Shown here: positions 17,464-26,519 of the stretch, in pieces
Position numbering within the stretch: position 1 is the first letter of the stretch
How the letters are laid out: each line of letters starts with the position of its first letter
Assembly (NCBI GenBank): GCA_001798595.1
Contig: MGSS01000097.1
Coordinates: 1-64,000 of the forward strand
Origin: Deltaproteobacteria bacterium RIFCSPLOWO2_12_FULL_60_19
GTDB taxonomy: Bacteria; Desulfobacterota; Binatia; UBA9968
Reading direction: 5' to 3'
DNA: 64,000 nucleotides
Translations under genes and position numbers: made by a program
Notes under the pieces: model-generated
Told to the model about the DNA's origin: nothing
Databases searched by the model: none
Seen by the model: only the letters and a program-made list of their open reading frames with translations

Positions 17464-19206
17464 CTACGGTTCTTCTCCGCGAGGACGGGCTTTTCTGTTG
17501 GTCTCAACGATAGCGTCTAGTTTTTCCTTCACTTCGGGATCGATCTTTTCTTTAGGCACAAGAAGGGCAAGTTCATGGAAGTTTTTCTTAGCCATGAGGT
17601 TAGGAAGACCTAACTTTTTGAAATACTTGTCAAACAACGGTGCAAGGAAGTCGTCACTCACCTTTGTATCTACATTCCAAGGGGAACCCTTTCCCAAAGT
17701 TTCAAGAGCTCGCTCGACCTCATTGATCGCTTCTTGCATTATTCGAACCCGGTGATTTGCTTCGCCTGACGCAAAAAGAGGCCCTGCTGCTTCCTGTTGA
17801 CCCGATGCTCTCGCGTAGCTTTCCAGCGTCTCAGTGCAACAGAAGTAATTCTCGATCTCTCTACGTTTCCAGGTTAAGCCTTTTACGCCCAACTCCATCG
17901 ACAGCTCCTGTTCAAGTCGGTCAAAGACAGCAATGCCGTGGAGATGTGGCACCGCTTCACGCAGCCCATAAAAGTGTTTTTGAACCCCACTCGGCTGGTT
18001 ACCGACGTAATGGACGAAGGGTCTCTCCAAAGCTTCAAGGGCTTCTCGATAGTCCAGCTTATCAGCGAACGCCCGGAGTATGGCAAGATCGGTGGAACCT
18101 TCTAGGTAGAGCACCCAGCCGGTTTGCTCAGCCAAGTAATAATGTTCGTACCCAATCTCCTTTAGGGCCTTCAGTACTTGACTTCCACGGTCATTGAGCC
18201 TGTGGGGTTTCCCTACAAATGCAATGACAACGTCTCTCTCTGCCGCTTCGTTGAGCAAAACCTCTGAATGGCTAGTGGCGATGACTTGGTTGCCATTTTC
18301 TCGCGCTACCTCGACAAGAAGTTGATAGATCTGTCTCTGCCTGAGGATTTCTAAATGCGCATCTGGTTCATCCAGTAACAGCACTGCCCCAACATGCGCG
18401 TACATATAAGAGAGGAGAAGGAGTGTTTGCTGAAGCCCCCTACCTGCGGAGGAAAGATCAAACAGGACACCTTCCTCTTTGTATCCCATCGTGATCTCTC
18501 CTCGTTCACGCACGTACTCAGGTGGGTCAAGTTCCGCACCGAAAAGCAACTTAATATGGCGGACCAATTTATCCCAATGTTCTTTTCTCTCGGTGTAAAT
18601 CCGATAGCACAAGTTTCGCAGCACGTCGGCTGTTCGGCCTTCGCCTACTCGCACATTAATCGCGCCGGCGTCAAGGCGAATCTCGTTTGCAGCCAAACCT
18701 GACATAGGGGGCAAGAACGCCACCTGAACTTTGTCGGCTTGCTCCGGAATGGGCATGCGCGGGGAATCTTTGTCCTCAGAGAGACGCAACGGGCGACAAT
18801 AGAAAGATTCCTTGTTGGCGTAATCGAATTCTAGCCCGCATCTCCACTGTTTGTCTTCAGTGACACCTTCCACCAAAATATCAATGCGGACATTTTTTGT
18901 CCTTTGTCGTCCGTCAACTTTTCGAACATCTCGCACGTGGAGGTCGCGCCATAGTAAGTCCGCCCCGGGGACCGGTATTGCCACTAAATCCCGTCGGTTA
19001 ATAGTTACACCGGGACGTTTTTCTGGAGCTGTCCTGCTTTTATATTCCTCATTCCAACGTTTAAGACCAATTTCCCAAAGAGCGAGTGCCTGGAGTGCTG
19101 ATGTCTTCCCCGAGTTGTTCGGACCGATGAAGACAACAGGATCCCCCAGCTCGATTTCGTCCTTCCCAAACTTCTTGAAATTGATGATGGTCAGTTTTGT
19201 CAGCAT
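17464..19206 (-). CDS. OLD-like AAA ATPase with Toprim domain
   Basis: 580 residues. The N-terminal ABC-type ATPase has Walker A GPNNSGKT (28-35), signature LSSAGRG (251-257), Walker B LLLDEPDAHLE (276-286) and the H-loop ATSHSE. The C-terminal half has a Toprim-like nuclease core: EGSTD (369-373), Asp429 in AVFDRLE, and KRREIENYF. This is the layout of overcoming-lysogenisation-defect (OLD) nucleases, many of which defend against phage. No gabija-type helicase partner is adjacent. Base composition is unlike the neighbours: 17581-17640 has 22 G+C in 60, against 45 in 60 at 16861-16920. Recent acquisition is likely. Confidence 0.82.
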   Translation of the reverse strand: MLTKLTIINFKKFGKDEIELGDPVVFIGPNNSGKTSALQALALWEIGLKRWNEEYKSRTAPEKRPGVTINRRDLVAIPVPGADLLWRDLHVRDVRKVDGRQRTKNVRIDILVEGVTEDKQWRCGLEFDYANKESFYCRPLRLSEDKDSPRMPIPEQADKVQVAFLPPMSGLAANEIRLDAGAINVRVGEGRTADVLRNLCYRIYTERKEHWDKLVRHIKLLFGAELDPPEYVRERGEITMGYKEEGVLFDLSSAGRGLQQTLLLLSYMYAHVGAVLLLDEPDAHLEILRQRQIYQLLVEVARENGNQVIATSHSEVLLNEAAERDVVIAFVGKPHRLNDRGSQVLKALKEIGYEHYYLAEQTGWVLYLEGSTDLAILRAFADKLDYREALEALERPFVHYVGNQPSGVQKHFYGLREAVPHLHGIAVFDRLEQELSMELGVKGLTWKRREIENYFCCTETLESYARASGQQEAAGPLFASGEANHRVRIMQEAINEVERALETLGKGSPWNVDTKVSDDFLAPLFDKYFKKLGLPNLMAKKNFHELALLVPKEKIDPEVKEKLDAIVETNRKARPRGEEP

Positions 19207-19301
19207 CGTGTAATGCTCCGGGACCTGTCCCCGCTCTTTTATCCTATTTCGAGCAGCTTGTCATGAGCGTTTCTGGCCGCACCGCTGGCTGACGCTGAGG
19301 G

Positions 19302-20306
19302 TCAGGCAAGGATGTATTTCCCCGACTTTCTTGTCCCTACCCGGCGCACCAAGCCGGCTTCGATGAGCGGGTTCAAGATATCCATCGCGCCTTGCCTCGA
19401 AACCGCCAGGCCTTCCCATATCTGACTCGGTGTCAGGCTCTTGTGATCCCGGAGCAAGAGCAGCAGTTTCTCTTGTTTCGGCCGCAGCACGATCTTTTTA
19501 TTCCCGGTCTCCGCGCTGAGGCGCTGAATGCGCGACCAGACTTTTTCAAGCGTTAAACGCAGCCCTTCCGCCGTGTACTCGAGCCAGCCGGCTAGCTCTC
19601 CTCCCTGTTTTCTGACGGTATCCAGGGCTTCGTAGTACCGCGGCCGGTCTTCCCAGTAAAACTCGTCAACTGAAAAGATGCGATGAGTGTCGAAACCACG
19701 CCGATAGAGCTCCCATAGCGCCAATGTCCGGCCTGTCCGGCCGTTCCCGTCGCCAAAGGGATGGATATCTTCGAAGCGATGGTGAATCACGGCCGATGAA
19801 ATAACCGGCGACCACTTGGACGCCGCCTTATTCCACCATTCCAAGAGTTCGGACATCAATCCGGAGACCATCTCCGGCGCCGGTGGAAGATAACGACCAA
19901 CCCTGACGAGGATGTCCCGATAGCGTCCAGCCCTTCCTTGATCCATGACTTCCGATCCAATGATGCGGTGGAGTTCCAGCACATCTTCGTGTGCGATCTG
20001 CCTCTTGTGCGCCCGCTTTTCGATGAAACGCAAGCCGGCCAGGTAATTCAAGACCTCGCGCCGTGAGCGTTCCGTTACGGCCGCCAACGCACGGCCTTCT
20101 TCCAGTGCCCGGACCTGCTCCAGCGTCAAGGGATTTCCCTCGATCGCCGTGGAGCTGTGAGTATTCCGAACCCGCGTGTCTCTCTGGAGCGTGGGAATCC
20201 AGGCAACCTGAACCGCCGCCGACTGGATTTTTTCCCGCAGCACCGCGATCTCCTCGGTGAGTTTCAGAAGGCTCGGCGTAATCGTAAAGCTCGGCTGGTA
20301 GGCCAT
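19302..20306 (-). CDS. Fic family protein (class II, self-inhibited)
   Basis: 334 residues. The core motif HPFGDGNGRTGR (182-193) is complete, so AMP-transfer from ATP to a target hydroxyl is expected. An N-terminal inhibitory helix motif, Ser52-x-x-x-Glu56-Gly57 in SSTAIEGN, makes this a class II Fic that can restrain itself. The C-terminus forms a winged helix-turn-helix (SLTPSQIWEGLAVSRQGAMD), suggesting DNA binding or self-regulation. It sits between the OLD-like ATPase and the sugar dehydrogenase. Target unknown. Confidence 0.9.
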   Translation of the reverse strand: MAYQPSFTITPSLLKLTEEIAVLREKIQSAAVQVAWIPTLQRDTRVRNTHSSTAIEGNPLTLEQVRALEEGRALAAVTERSRREVLNYLAGLRFIEKRAHKRQIAHEDVLELHRIIGSEVMDQGRAGRYRDILVRVGRYLPPAPEMVSGLMSELLEWWNKAASKWSPVISSAVIHHRFEDIHPFGDGNGRTGRTLALWELYRRGFDTHRIFSVDEFYWEDRPRYYEALDTVRKQGGELAGWLEYTAEGLRLTLEKVWSRIQRLSAETGNKKIVLRPKQEKLLLLLRDHKSLTPSQIWEGLAVSRQGAMDILNPLIEAGLVRRVGTRKSGKYILA

Positions 20307-20362
20307 GAAAAGAAGCCTACATATTAGTCAAGTATAAGTCAAGTTATGGGTCAAGCCGGCCT

Positions 20363-21478
20363 CTACTTCACCGTCACCCGCAAGACCCGGTCGTCGTCGG
20401 CATCCGGACGGCCGCGGCCGTCGCGGTTGCTGGTGAGGAGATAAAGCGCGCCGTCGGGCCCTTCGACGATGTCGCGTAGCCGGCCGAACTCGCGGACGAA
20501 GAGGCGCTCGAATGTCGCAACTTTGCGCGGGTTATTCGGATCGAGGACGATGCGGTAGAGCGACTGGCCGCGCAGGCCGGTGAAAAGCAGCGACCCGGCC
20601 GACAGACCGCGCGTTACAAACGTCGTGCCGCCGGGCGCCCAGGTTTCGCTGTCGCCGCTGTGGAGGACCGGCGACACCATGCCTTCGCGCGCTTGGTCGC
20701 CTCGAATAACCGGCCAGCCGTAATTTTTTCCCGGCTCGATCAAGTTGACTTCGTCGAGACAACAGCCCTGAAAGCCGCTCGGCCCATGCTCGGTCGCGTA
20801 GAGACGGCCCGTGCCGGGTTGCCAGGCCAGGCCTTGTGGGTTTCGGTGGCCGTAAGAATAGACCGGAGATTTCGGAAATGGATTGTCCGCCGGCGCCGTC
20901 CCGTCCCCATTGAGACGAAGGATCTTGCCGTTGAGCGAGGAGAGATCCTGCGCGTGGCGCGTCTCCTGCGCGTCGCCCATCGTCCAGTAGAGCTTCCCGT
21001 CGGTCCCGAACTTCACCCGTCCGCCGTTGTGGTTGCTCGCCGCTGCCACGCCGTCGAGCAACACCTTGTCCATGACGCCCTTGCCCGTCGTCGGATCGTC
21101 GCGCAGGCGAGCCAGCCGGTTTTTTACCCGCCCTCCGCCGTCGCGATAGGTGTAGGCGGTGTAAAGAAATCGGTTGCTCTCGAACCGAGGATCCAGGGCA
21201 AAACCCAACAGACCCGATTCTCCCCTTTCATAGACTTCGATCTCCAGCCACGGCTCTTTTTGCAAATTTCCATTTTTGATGACGCGAATGCGCCCGGGAC
21301 GCTCGGTCACGAAGATGCGGCCGTCTGGAGCGAACGCGACGGCCCACGCCGTCTCAAGCCCGCGCGCGACCACTTCTACTTGCGGCTTGATTTGAGCGAC
21401 GCTTGGCGCCGGTGGCAGCCAGCCGATGGCTGTGGCGATGACAACTGAAATAATTTGTTTACGAATGACGCCTGACAT
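20363..21478 (-). CDS. PQQ-dependent sugar (sorbosone/glucose-type) dehydrogenase
   Basis: 371 residues with an N-terminal signal peptide ending near PAPSVAQ, so it is periplasmic. The six-bladed propeller family is shown by GLETAWAVAFAPDGRIFVTE, GESGLLGFALDP, the active-site block NHNGGRVKFGTDG, YSYGHRNPQGLAW and NYGWPVIRGDQ. Characterised relatives oxidise aldoses with PQQ. No pqq biosynthesis gene is in the window. It begins 10 bases after the moxR stop, so it is probably read from the moxR transcript although unrelated in function. Confidence 0.87.
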   Translation of the reverse strand: MSGVIRKQIISVVIATAIGWLPPAPSVAQIKPQVEVVARGLETAWAVAFAPDGRIFVTERPGRIRVIKNGNLQKEPWLEIEVYERGESGLLGFALDPRFESNRFLYTAYTYRDGGGRVKNRLARLRDDPTTGKGVMDKVLLDGVAAASNHNGGRVKFGTDGKLYWTMGDAQETRHAQDLSSLNGKILRLNGDGTAPADNPFPKSPVYSYGHRNPQGLAWQPGTGRLYATEHGPSGFQGCCLDEVNLIEPGKNYGWPVIRGDQAREGMVSPVLHSGDSETWAPGGTTFVTRGLSAGSLLFTGLRGQSLYRIVLDPNNPRKVATFERLFVREFGRLRDIVEGPDGALYLLTSNRDGRGRPDADDDRVLRVTVK

Positions 21479-21488
21479 GATCCGCTGC

Positions 21489-22475
21489 CTAGTCTCGCGG
21501 AACTTTTTTGATGATCGCAGCGAGAATCTGATCCGGGCCGACGTTTTCCGCCTCGGCCTGAAAATTGAGGATCAAGCGGTGGCGCAGCGCCGGATAGATC
21601 ACCGTCTCGATATCTTCGTCACTCACGTGGACCCGGTCTTCCGCCAGCGCGTTCCCTTTGGCCCCCAGAATGATCGCTTGAGCGCCGCGCGGGCTGGCGC
21701 CGAAGCGAACATATTCCTTGACCTCCGGAATGACCCCTCCCTCTTTATGGTCGTTCGGCTGCGTCGCATGGACCAGTCGCACGACGTAGCTTTCGAGCGG
21801 CGGCGCAATGAGAACCTGGCGCAGCAGCAGCTGCATCTCGGCGATCGACCTTGCGCCCTCGGCGGCAAGCACCGGCGCCGGCTCGGGCAGCTCCGCGCGC
21901 GTGGTGCGCTTGAGAATCTCCGTCAGCTCGGCGGGCGTGGGCGGCAAAACGACCAGCTTGAAAAAAAAGCGGTCGAGCTGCGCCTCGGGCAGTGGATAGG
22001 TGCCTTCGAGCTCGATGGGATTCTGCGTCGCCAGAACCATAAAGGGCGACTCCATCGGATAGGTCACGCCGAAGATCGTCACCTGGCGCTCTTCCATCGC
22101 CTCCAGGACGGCCGACTGCGTCTTTGGCGTGGCGCGGTTGATCTCATCGGCCAAAACGACCTGGGCGAAGATCGGCCCTTTCTTAAACTGAAAATCGCGC
22201 CGCCCGTCGCCTTCGCTCAGCACCTGCGTGCCGACGATATCGGACGGCATGAGATCGGGCGTAAATTGAATTCGCTTGAACGACAGGGCCAAAGCGCGGC
22301 TCAGAGACTTGACGAGCAACGTCTTCCCCAACCCCGGCACGCCTTCCAACAGCGCGTGGCCGCCGGCGAAAAAGGCGATAATCACCTTGCGGACAGCATC
22401 CTCGTGGCCGACGATTACTTTTTTGACTTCCGCCTCGATGCGAGAAAATATCTCTTGGAATTTCTTCGGCTCCAT
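21489..22475 (-). CDS. MoxR family AAA ATPase
   Basis: 328 residues. Walker A is EGVPGLGKT, Walker B is VVLADEINRA, and the sensor stretch FMVLATQNPIELEGTYPLPEAQLDRF is diagnostic of the MoxR/AAA_3 group. These ATPases act as chaperones for VWA-containing partners. The DUF58 and VWA genes that normally follow directly are found 4.1 kb downstream, separated by a sugar dehydrogenase, Fic and OLD-like genes. Confidence 0.93.
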   Translation of the reverse strand: MEPKKFQEIFSRIEAEVKKVIVGHEDAVRKVIIAFFAGGHALLEGVPGLGKTLLVKSLSRALALSFKRIQFTPDLMPSDIVGTQVLSEGDGRRDFQFKKGPIFAQVVLADEINRATPKTQSAVLEAMEERQVTIFGVTYPMESPFMVLATQNPIELEGTYPLPEAQLDRFFFKLVVLPPTPAELTEILKRTTRAELPEPAPVLAAEGARSIAEMQLLLRQVLIAPPLESYVVRLVHATQPNDHKEGGVIPEVKEYVRFGASPRGAQAIILGAKGNALAEDRVHVSDEDIETVIYPALRHRLILNFQAEAENVGPDQILAAIIKKVPRD

Positions 22476-22492
22476 CGGTCTCCCTTTTGTTG

Positions 22493-23860
22493 TTACTTGA
22501 TCAGTCCGCGGTATTCCAGCGGCATCCTCTGCTGCTCGGGCGCTGCTTCAGGAGAATCGGGCCGGCGCAACGGGAGATTGCCGACCGGCGGCCGGGCTAT
22601 CGAACCTTTTTTCTTTCTCGTGCCGGTCGAACCGCTGCCCGATGAACCTTCGATCTCCTCTTCCGGCAGTTGGACGATCACGAAACGGGCGTCTTTTGCC
22701 CCTGGCCCGCCCTGCTCGCCGGGCCGCAGAAAACGCTCGGAAGCCCTACCCGTCGGGTTTCCCTTCCCCAGGCCCGTAGCCGGCTTCGCCCGCGCCCCCT
22801 CCGTCTGATCAGCCTTGGATGCATCCCCCTGCTCTTTTCCCCGCGGCTCTGCGCCAGCGCCGCTCCGGCCCCCTTCGCTCTTTCCCTTCGAATCCATAGC
22901 TCCCGCCGTTGGCGACTGCGCGGGTGATGATTCTGCCAGGTCCTTCGAGGGCGACTGCCCATCGCGCTGTTGGATGTCCTTCGTCCCCTCGCCCTCGCTT
23001 TGCTCTCCCCTGCCGCCTCGTCCCAGAGGCGATCGCTCGGCGCTGCCGCCCGCGTCGCCCGATTCGCCCTTCTCCAGGTTGTCTTGCAGCGCGCTGAGGG
23101 TGTTTTTCGTCTGTTGAAGCAGCTCTTGGTTATTGCCCCCCTGCTCCGGTTGGGCGGAGAGTTGCTTCTTGACCTGCTCCGACGCCCGTTCGATCGCCAA
23201 TCGCTTCTCATCCACTGTCACCGTTGGGTCGGGAAGTTTCGCCGCCAGGGTCTTGAGCCGCTCGGCAAGCTCGGCGAAGCGCGGAACCTGGCTGAGCCGC
23301 TCCGCCAACGCCGCGGGATCTTCAACCGTTTTCTGCCTGCCGGCGAGCCGGGGCTCAAGCTCGATAAACAGATGAAACAGCAGAATCAGCAGCAGCGAGG
23401 CAATCAAGGAATCATAAAAGCTCCGCCGCAGCCGAAACGGAAAATCTCTATCGACATCGAGACGGCGCAGAAACGAGACCGCCTCCTGGCGCAGGCGGGA
23501 CCAGAGCGCGGGCGAGGAGGAGCGCGGATCGACGGTCGCCAGTGTAACAAAGCGACTTTCGGCCTGGGTTCGCTCGTCGATCAGGCGAGCCACCGCGGCG
23601 AGCGACGGAACCAGAGAGTAATAGCGCCAAAGGCCCAGCGCACCGCAGCCGAGAAAAAAAAGCGCGCCGGCGGCCAGCAAAACCGACGGCGCGAGCCGTC
23701 CAAAGCGGTAGGAGAAAAAGGCGATGTAACAAAACGCCAGCAGCGTGGGGAGAGAAAAGAGCAGCGCATCCCAGGCGGCGTGGCGCGCGAGATGCCGTCG
23801 CACCCCCAGCAGCAGCCCTTCCGGCCGCAAAGCCTCCGCTTCGGCGACAGAGACGGCCAT
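22493..23860 (-). CDS. Membrane protein with long charged low-complexity tail (Bat operon)
   Basis: 455 residues, immediately upstream of moxR (17 bases). Two hydrophobic hairpins (WDALLFSLPTLLAFCYIAFF and a second near VLLAAGALFFLGCGALGLW) are followed by a third near FYDSLIASLLLILLFHLF. A helical region with many Glu and Lys follows, then a Gly/Ser/Glu/Lys-rich tail of roughly 150 residues (about 290-440) with no predicted fold. Position and topology resemble the DUF4175-like partner of MoxR/VWA operons, but I do not recognise it with certainty. Confidence 0.65.
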   Translation of the reverse strand: MAVSVAEAEALRPEGLLLGVRRHLARHAAWDALLFSLPTLLAFCYIAFFSYRFGRLAPSVLLAAGALFFLGCGALGLWRYYSLVPSLAAVARLIDERTQAESRFVTLATVDPRSSSPALWSRLRQEAVSFLRRLDVDRDFPFRLRRSFYDSLIASLLLILLFHLFIELEPRLAGRQKTVEDPAALAERLSQVPRFAELAERLKTLAAKLPDPTVTVDEKRLAIERASEQVKKQLSAQPEQGGNNQELLQQTKNTLSALQDNLEKGESGDAGGSAERSPLGRGGRGEQSEGEGTKDIQQRDGQSPSKDLAESSPAQSPTAGAMDSKGKSEGGRSGAGAEPRGKEQGDASKADQTEGARAKPATGLGKGNPTGRASERFLRPGEQGGPGAKDARFVIVQLPEEEIEGSSGSGSTGTRKKKGSIARPPVGNLPLRRPDSPEAAPEQQRMPLEYRGLIK

Positions 23861-23927
23861 GGCTGTTCAATATAACATGGCCGCCGCCGGAATAAAGCCG
23901 CCCTGGCCGTCGATCAGGGGCGCTGGT

Positions 23928-24048
23928 CGTGACTCGTGTTCGTGTCACTTCGAAGCAGTCCTCCGAGCTTTCGTGTTCGTCCTCTACCCCGAGCACGAGC
24001 CACGATCACGAGCACGGACTTTAACGATGGGCCTTTTTCAGCAGGCTC
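23928..24048 (-). repeat. Dispersed repeat, family B copy 1
   Basis: It consists of CACGAGCACG/CGTGTTCGTG-type motifs in inverted orientation and ends on the plus strand with GATGGGCCTTTTTCAG, the same end module as family A repeats. A second copy lies at 50905-51027. Read on the minus strand it begins 5 bases after the mltG stop codon. Confidence 0.75.
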
Positions 24049-24053
24049 ACAGG

Positions 24054-25049
24054 TCAGCGGCCGGCGCGCTGATAGAGCTTCACCGCCTGGTTGTGCTCCT
24101 TGAGGTCGACCGAGAAGAGATGCGAGCCGTCGTTCTTCGAGACGAAGTAGAGATAGGGCACCGCGGCGGGCGAGAGCGCCGCTTTGAGCGAAGCGAGGCC
24201 GGGATTGCAGATCGGTCCGGGAGGGAGGCCTTTGACGCGATAGGTGTTGTACGGGTGGTCGGTCCGAAGATCTTTGCGCGTAATATTTTTTGTCCCCTGC
24301 ACCGCGTAGATCACGGTCGGATCGCTTTGCAGCGGCATCCTGAGCTTCAGCCGATTGTGAAACACGGCGGAGACCAGAGGCCGCTCGGCCTCCGTGCCGG
24401 TCTCCTTTTCGATGACCGAAGCCAGCGTCACCACTTCATGGACCGTAAACCCCATCGTCTTCGTCTGCTCCTCCATGGCCGCGCTGAACGCGGCGCGAAA
24501 CTGCTCCACCATCGAGATCAAGACCTCTTTCTCCGTTATCCAGCGCGGGAGTTGGTAGGTGTCGGGAAAAAGATATCCCTCGACCCCGCCGCTTTCATCT
24601 AAGCGCAGTTCTGAAAGCAGTCCGGGGCTCTCGGCTTCCCTCAATAGCCGCTCCTTATCGACGACGCCTCCCTTTTCGAGCAGCTCCGCCGCCTCGCGCA
24701 GCGTCAACCCCTCCGGGACCGTGACCCGGTAAAAAAAACCCCTGCCGGGGATCATCTGGTCCAGCGCCGCGGCCGATGCCAGCGGCAGCTCAAAGCGGTA
24801 GAAGCCCCAGTGGACCCTTTTGTCCAGGCCGTTCAGCCAGGCCCAAATCGAAAAGATCCGCTCGTTGGCGATCACCGATTTTTCCTTGAGCTTGCGGACG
24901 ACGGATGAAAACGGCTCGCCGCGCTCGATTTTGATCTCCACTTTTCCCGCGGCCTGCCGTCCGGGCGCGAACAAGCCGGCGACCAGCGAGCCAAAGACGA
25001 TCAGCAACGAAAGAAACGCAAAGAGAGAGGTTAGAACAAATCGTTTCAC
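24054..25049 (-). CDS. mltG: Endolytic peptidoglycan transglycosylase MltG
   Basis: A 331-residue inner-membrane lytic transglycosylase that terminates glycan strands. There is one N-terminal membrane helix (LFAFLSLLIVFGSLVAGLF) and a LysM-like part (PEGLTLREAAELLEKGG). The YceG catalytic domain has ASVIEKETGTEAERP, which contains the catalytic Glu, then VFHNRLKLRMPLQSDPTVIYA and PGPICNPGLASLKAAL. The GTG at 25049 is the start. An intergenic repeat follows the stop. Confidence 0.94.
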   Translation of the reverse strand: MKRFVLTSLFAFLSLLIVFGSLVAGLFAPGRQAAGKVEIKIERGEPFSSVVRKLKEKSVIANERIFSIWAWLNGLDKRVHWGFYRFELPLASAAALDQMIPGRGFFYRVTVPEGLTLREAAELLEKGGVVDKERLLREAESPGLLSELRLDESGGVEGYLFPDTYQLPRWITEKEVLISMVEQFRAAFSAAMEEQTKTMGFTVHEVVTLASVIEKETGTEAERPLVSAVFHNRLKLRMPLQSDPTVIYAVQGTKNITRKDLRTDHPYNTYRVKGLPPGPICNPGLASLKAALSPAAVPYLYFVSKNDGSHLFSVDLKEHNQAVKLYQRAGR

Positions 25050-25104
25050 GATTGCACGGCCTCGGACAAATTATAGGGAAGAGTCGAAGAAGCTCGCTGC
25101 AAGG

Positions 25105-25674
25105 CTAATTCTCGGTCAGGTTGACTTTCATCCAACCCTCGATCTGCCTCACGAAGCCGGCGAAGGGATCTTCCCCCGGCGCCGGGGCGAAATAGGCTTT
25201 ACGCATGTAGTCGAGGGCGCCCGAGTAGTACTCGAACTTCTTCGACAGCTCCTGAAAGAGAATAAACCCGGTGCGGTAAAGCGAGATATCCATCTCGGAA
25301 ACGGTCCAGTAGGAGCGGCTGCCTTCCTGAAGGTAGTAATCGAGGAAGCCCCGCTTTTCAACGTGGGAGCGAAAGATGCCGCTCATGAACAGGGTATAAT
25401 CGCCTAGATATTTTCTGACCGCCCGCTCTCTTAAGAGCCCGGCGTCTCCCGCGCCCTCGTGGCGGGTTGCCGATAGGATTTCAACGACGCTCTCCATCTT
25501 CTTGCCGGCGCGCGAGCGGAGGCGGTAGAGGCTGTCGGTGGCGGAGAAGTCGGTCAGCACGTCCGCCACGTACGTTGCGACCGTCGCGTCGTCGATGCCG
25601 AGCTGCCGGAAACTGCGGCGCGTCAGCTCGTGAAAGAAGTTGTGTAAGCGATCCGGGGAGACTTTCTTCTCCAT
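25105..25674 (-). CDS. Conserved hypothetical protein
   Basis: 189 residues from ATG 25674, acidic and mostly helical by pattern, with no signal peptide, membrane helix or known motif that I recognise. Clusters of aromatic residues (FLDYYLQEGSRSYWTVSE and KFEYYSGALDYMRKAYF) suggest a folded helical bundle. It lies 55 bases upstream of mltG and may share its transcript. The upstream gap holds a TATAAT (25766-25771) that reads the other way. No function is proposed. Confidence 0.6.
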   Translation of the reverse strand: MEKKVSPDRLHNFFHELTRRSFRQLGIDDATVATYVADVLTDFSATDSLYRLRSRAGKKMESVVEILSATRHEGAGDAGLLRERAVRKYLGDYTLFMSGIFRSHVEKRGFLDYYLQEGSRSYWTVSEMDISLYRTGFILFQELSKKFEYYSGALDYMRKAYFAPAPGEDPFAGFVRQIEGWMKVNLTEN

Positions 25675-25820
25675 ACCTGTCTCTAAATAATACCAGACTC
25701 GTCAAGCGTTGAAAACAAAATTCTCCCGGCGGGCTGCCTCCCCTGGTCATTTTCCCGGGCGGCGATATAATGGGACCGTTGTTTCTCCCCGGCGGCTCTT
25801 CAATCTCCCAGGAGGCGCTT

Positions 25821-26342
25821 ATGGCACGGGATCTCAAAGAAGTGTTTTTCCGCTTGGACGGGGCCTGGGCCTCATTCGAGCTGATGTCGATTCGCAAGCG
25901 CGAGGACTATTTGAAGCCTTTCCATGTCCTGCGCTGCAAGATCGACGACCAGGTGGATTTCGAGGCCCCCGAGGACGCGCGCAATACGACCGAGGCCTCG
26001 GTGTTGATCGAGATCTTCGGCGATGAGGAGCTGGTCGCCGCGACCGGCCGCGGCCCGGTCCATGCGGTGGACAACGCCATGCGCAAGGTCTTGGAAAAGC
26101 ACTATCCGCAACTGGCCGAAGTCAGGCTCGAAGAGTTCGACGTGCGGCTGTTACACCACGGGGAGGTTTTCGAGGACGACGAAGAAAGAGGCGCGGGCGG
26201 GCCGGTGCGGGTGCTGGGGATTTTTTCCGATGGGAAAGAGAGATGGGGAACCGTCGGCGTGGCGGAGGATATTTTACAGGCGAGCGTCGCCTGCATTATC
26301 GACGGATTGGAATGGAAGCTGCGCGGGGAGCACAAACACTGA
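25821..26342 (+). CDS. Free-standing LeuA-type regulatory (allosteric dimer) domain
   Basis: 173 residues from ATG 25821, with AGGAGG 8 bases before it. The sequence covers only the C-terminal LeuA_dimer region of 2-isopropylmalate or citramalate synthases. Family features seen are SVLIEIFGDEELVAATGRGP, HAVDNAMRKVLEKHYP and the closing GVAEDILQASVACIIDGLE. The catalytic TIM barrel is absent. In intact enzymes this domain binds leucine or isoleucine and feeds back on activity. A lone copy might sense an amino acid or modulate a partner synthase encoded elsewhere. A TATAAT at 25766 could be its -10. Confidence 0.8.
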   Translation: MARDLKEVFFRLDGAWASFELMSIRKREDYLKPFHVLRCKIDDQVDFEAPEDARNTTEASVLIEIFGDEELVAATGRGPVHAVDNAMRKVLEKHYPQLAEVRLEEFDVRLLHHGEVFEDDEERGAGGPVRVLGIFSDGKERWGTVGVAEDILQASVACIIDGLEWKLRGEHKH

Positions 26343-26344
26343 AG

Positions 26345-26472
26345 CAGGCCGCTGAAAAAGGCCCATCTACGGCGTTGCGCTTCGAAACGCCTCGCTCGAC
26401 GTACTAAAAGAGTACGCCTGCGCTCGTCGATTTCTCGCGCGCCTTGTATCTGGGACCTTTTTGAGCGGCCTG
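26345..26472 (+). repeat. Dispersed palindromic repeat, family A copy 2
   Basis: 128 bp, with termini CAGGCCGCT (26345-26353) and AGCGGCCTG (26464-26472) as perfect inverted repeats. Its interior matches the copy at 644-770 in inverse orientation. It begins two bases after the stop codon of the LeuA-domain gene, in the same orientation relative to the upstream gene as copy 1. Confidence 0.82.
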
Positions 26473-26519
26473 AAAACGGAGCTTTCAACACTAGGCCCGG
26501 CGTGAATCTCCTATCGTTC

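Noticed and set aside
21426..22808. 460-codon open frame on the plus strand opposite moxR
   Set aside because: Antisense shadow of a well-supported MoxR gene; the translation is rich in Arg, Leu and Gln, without a fold.
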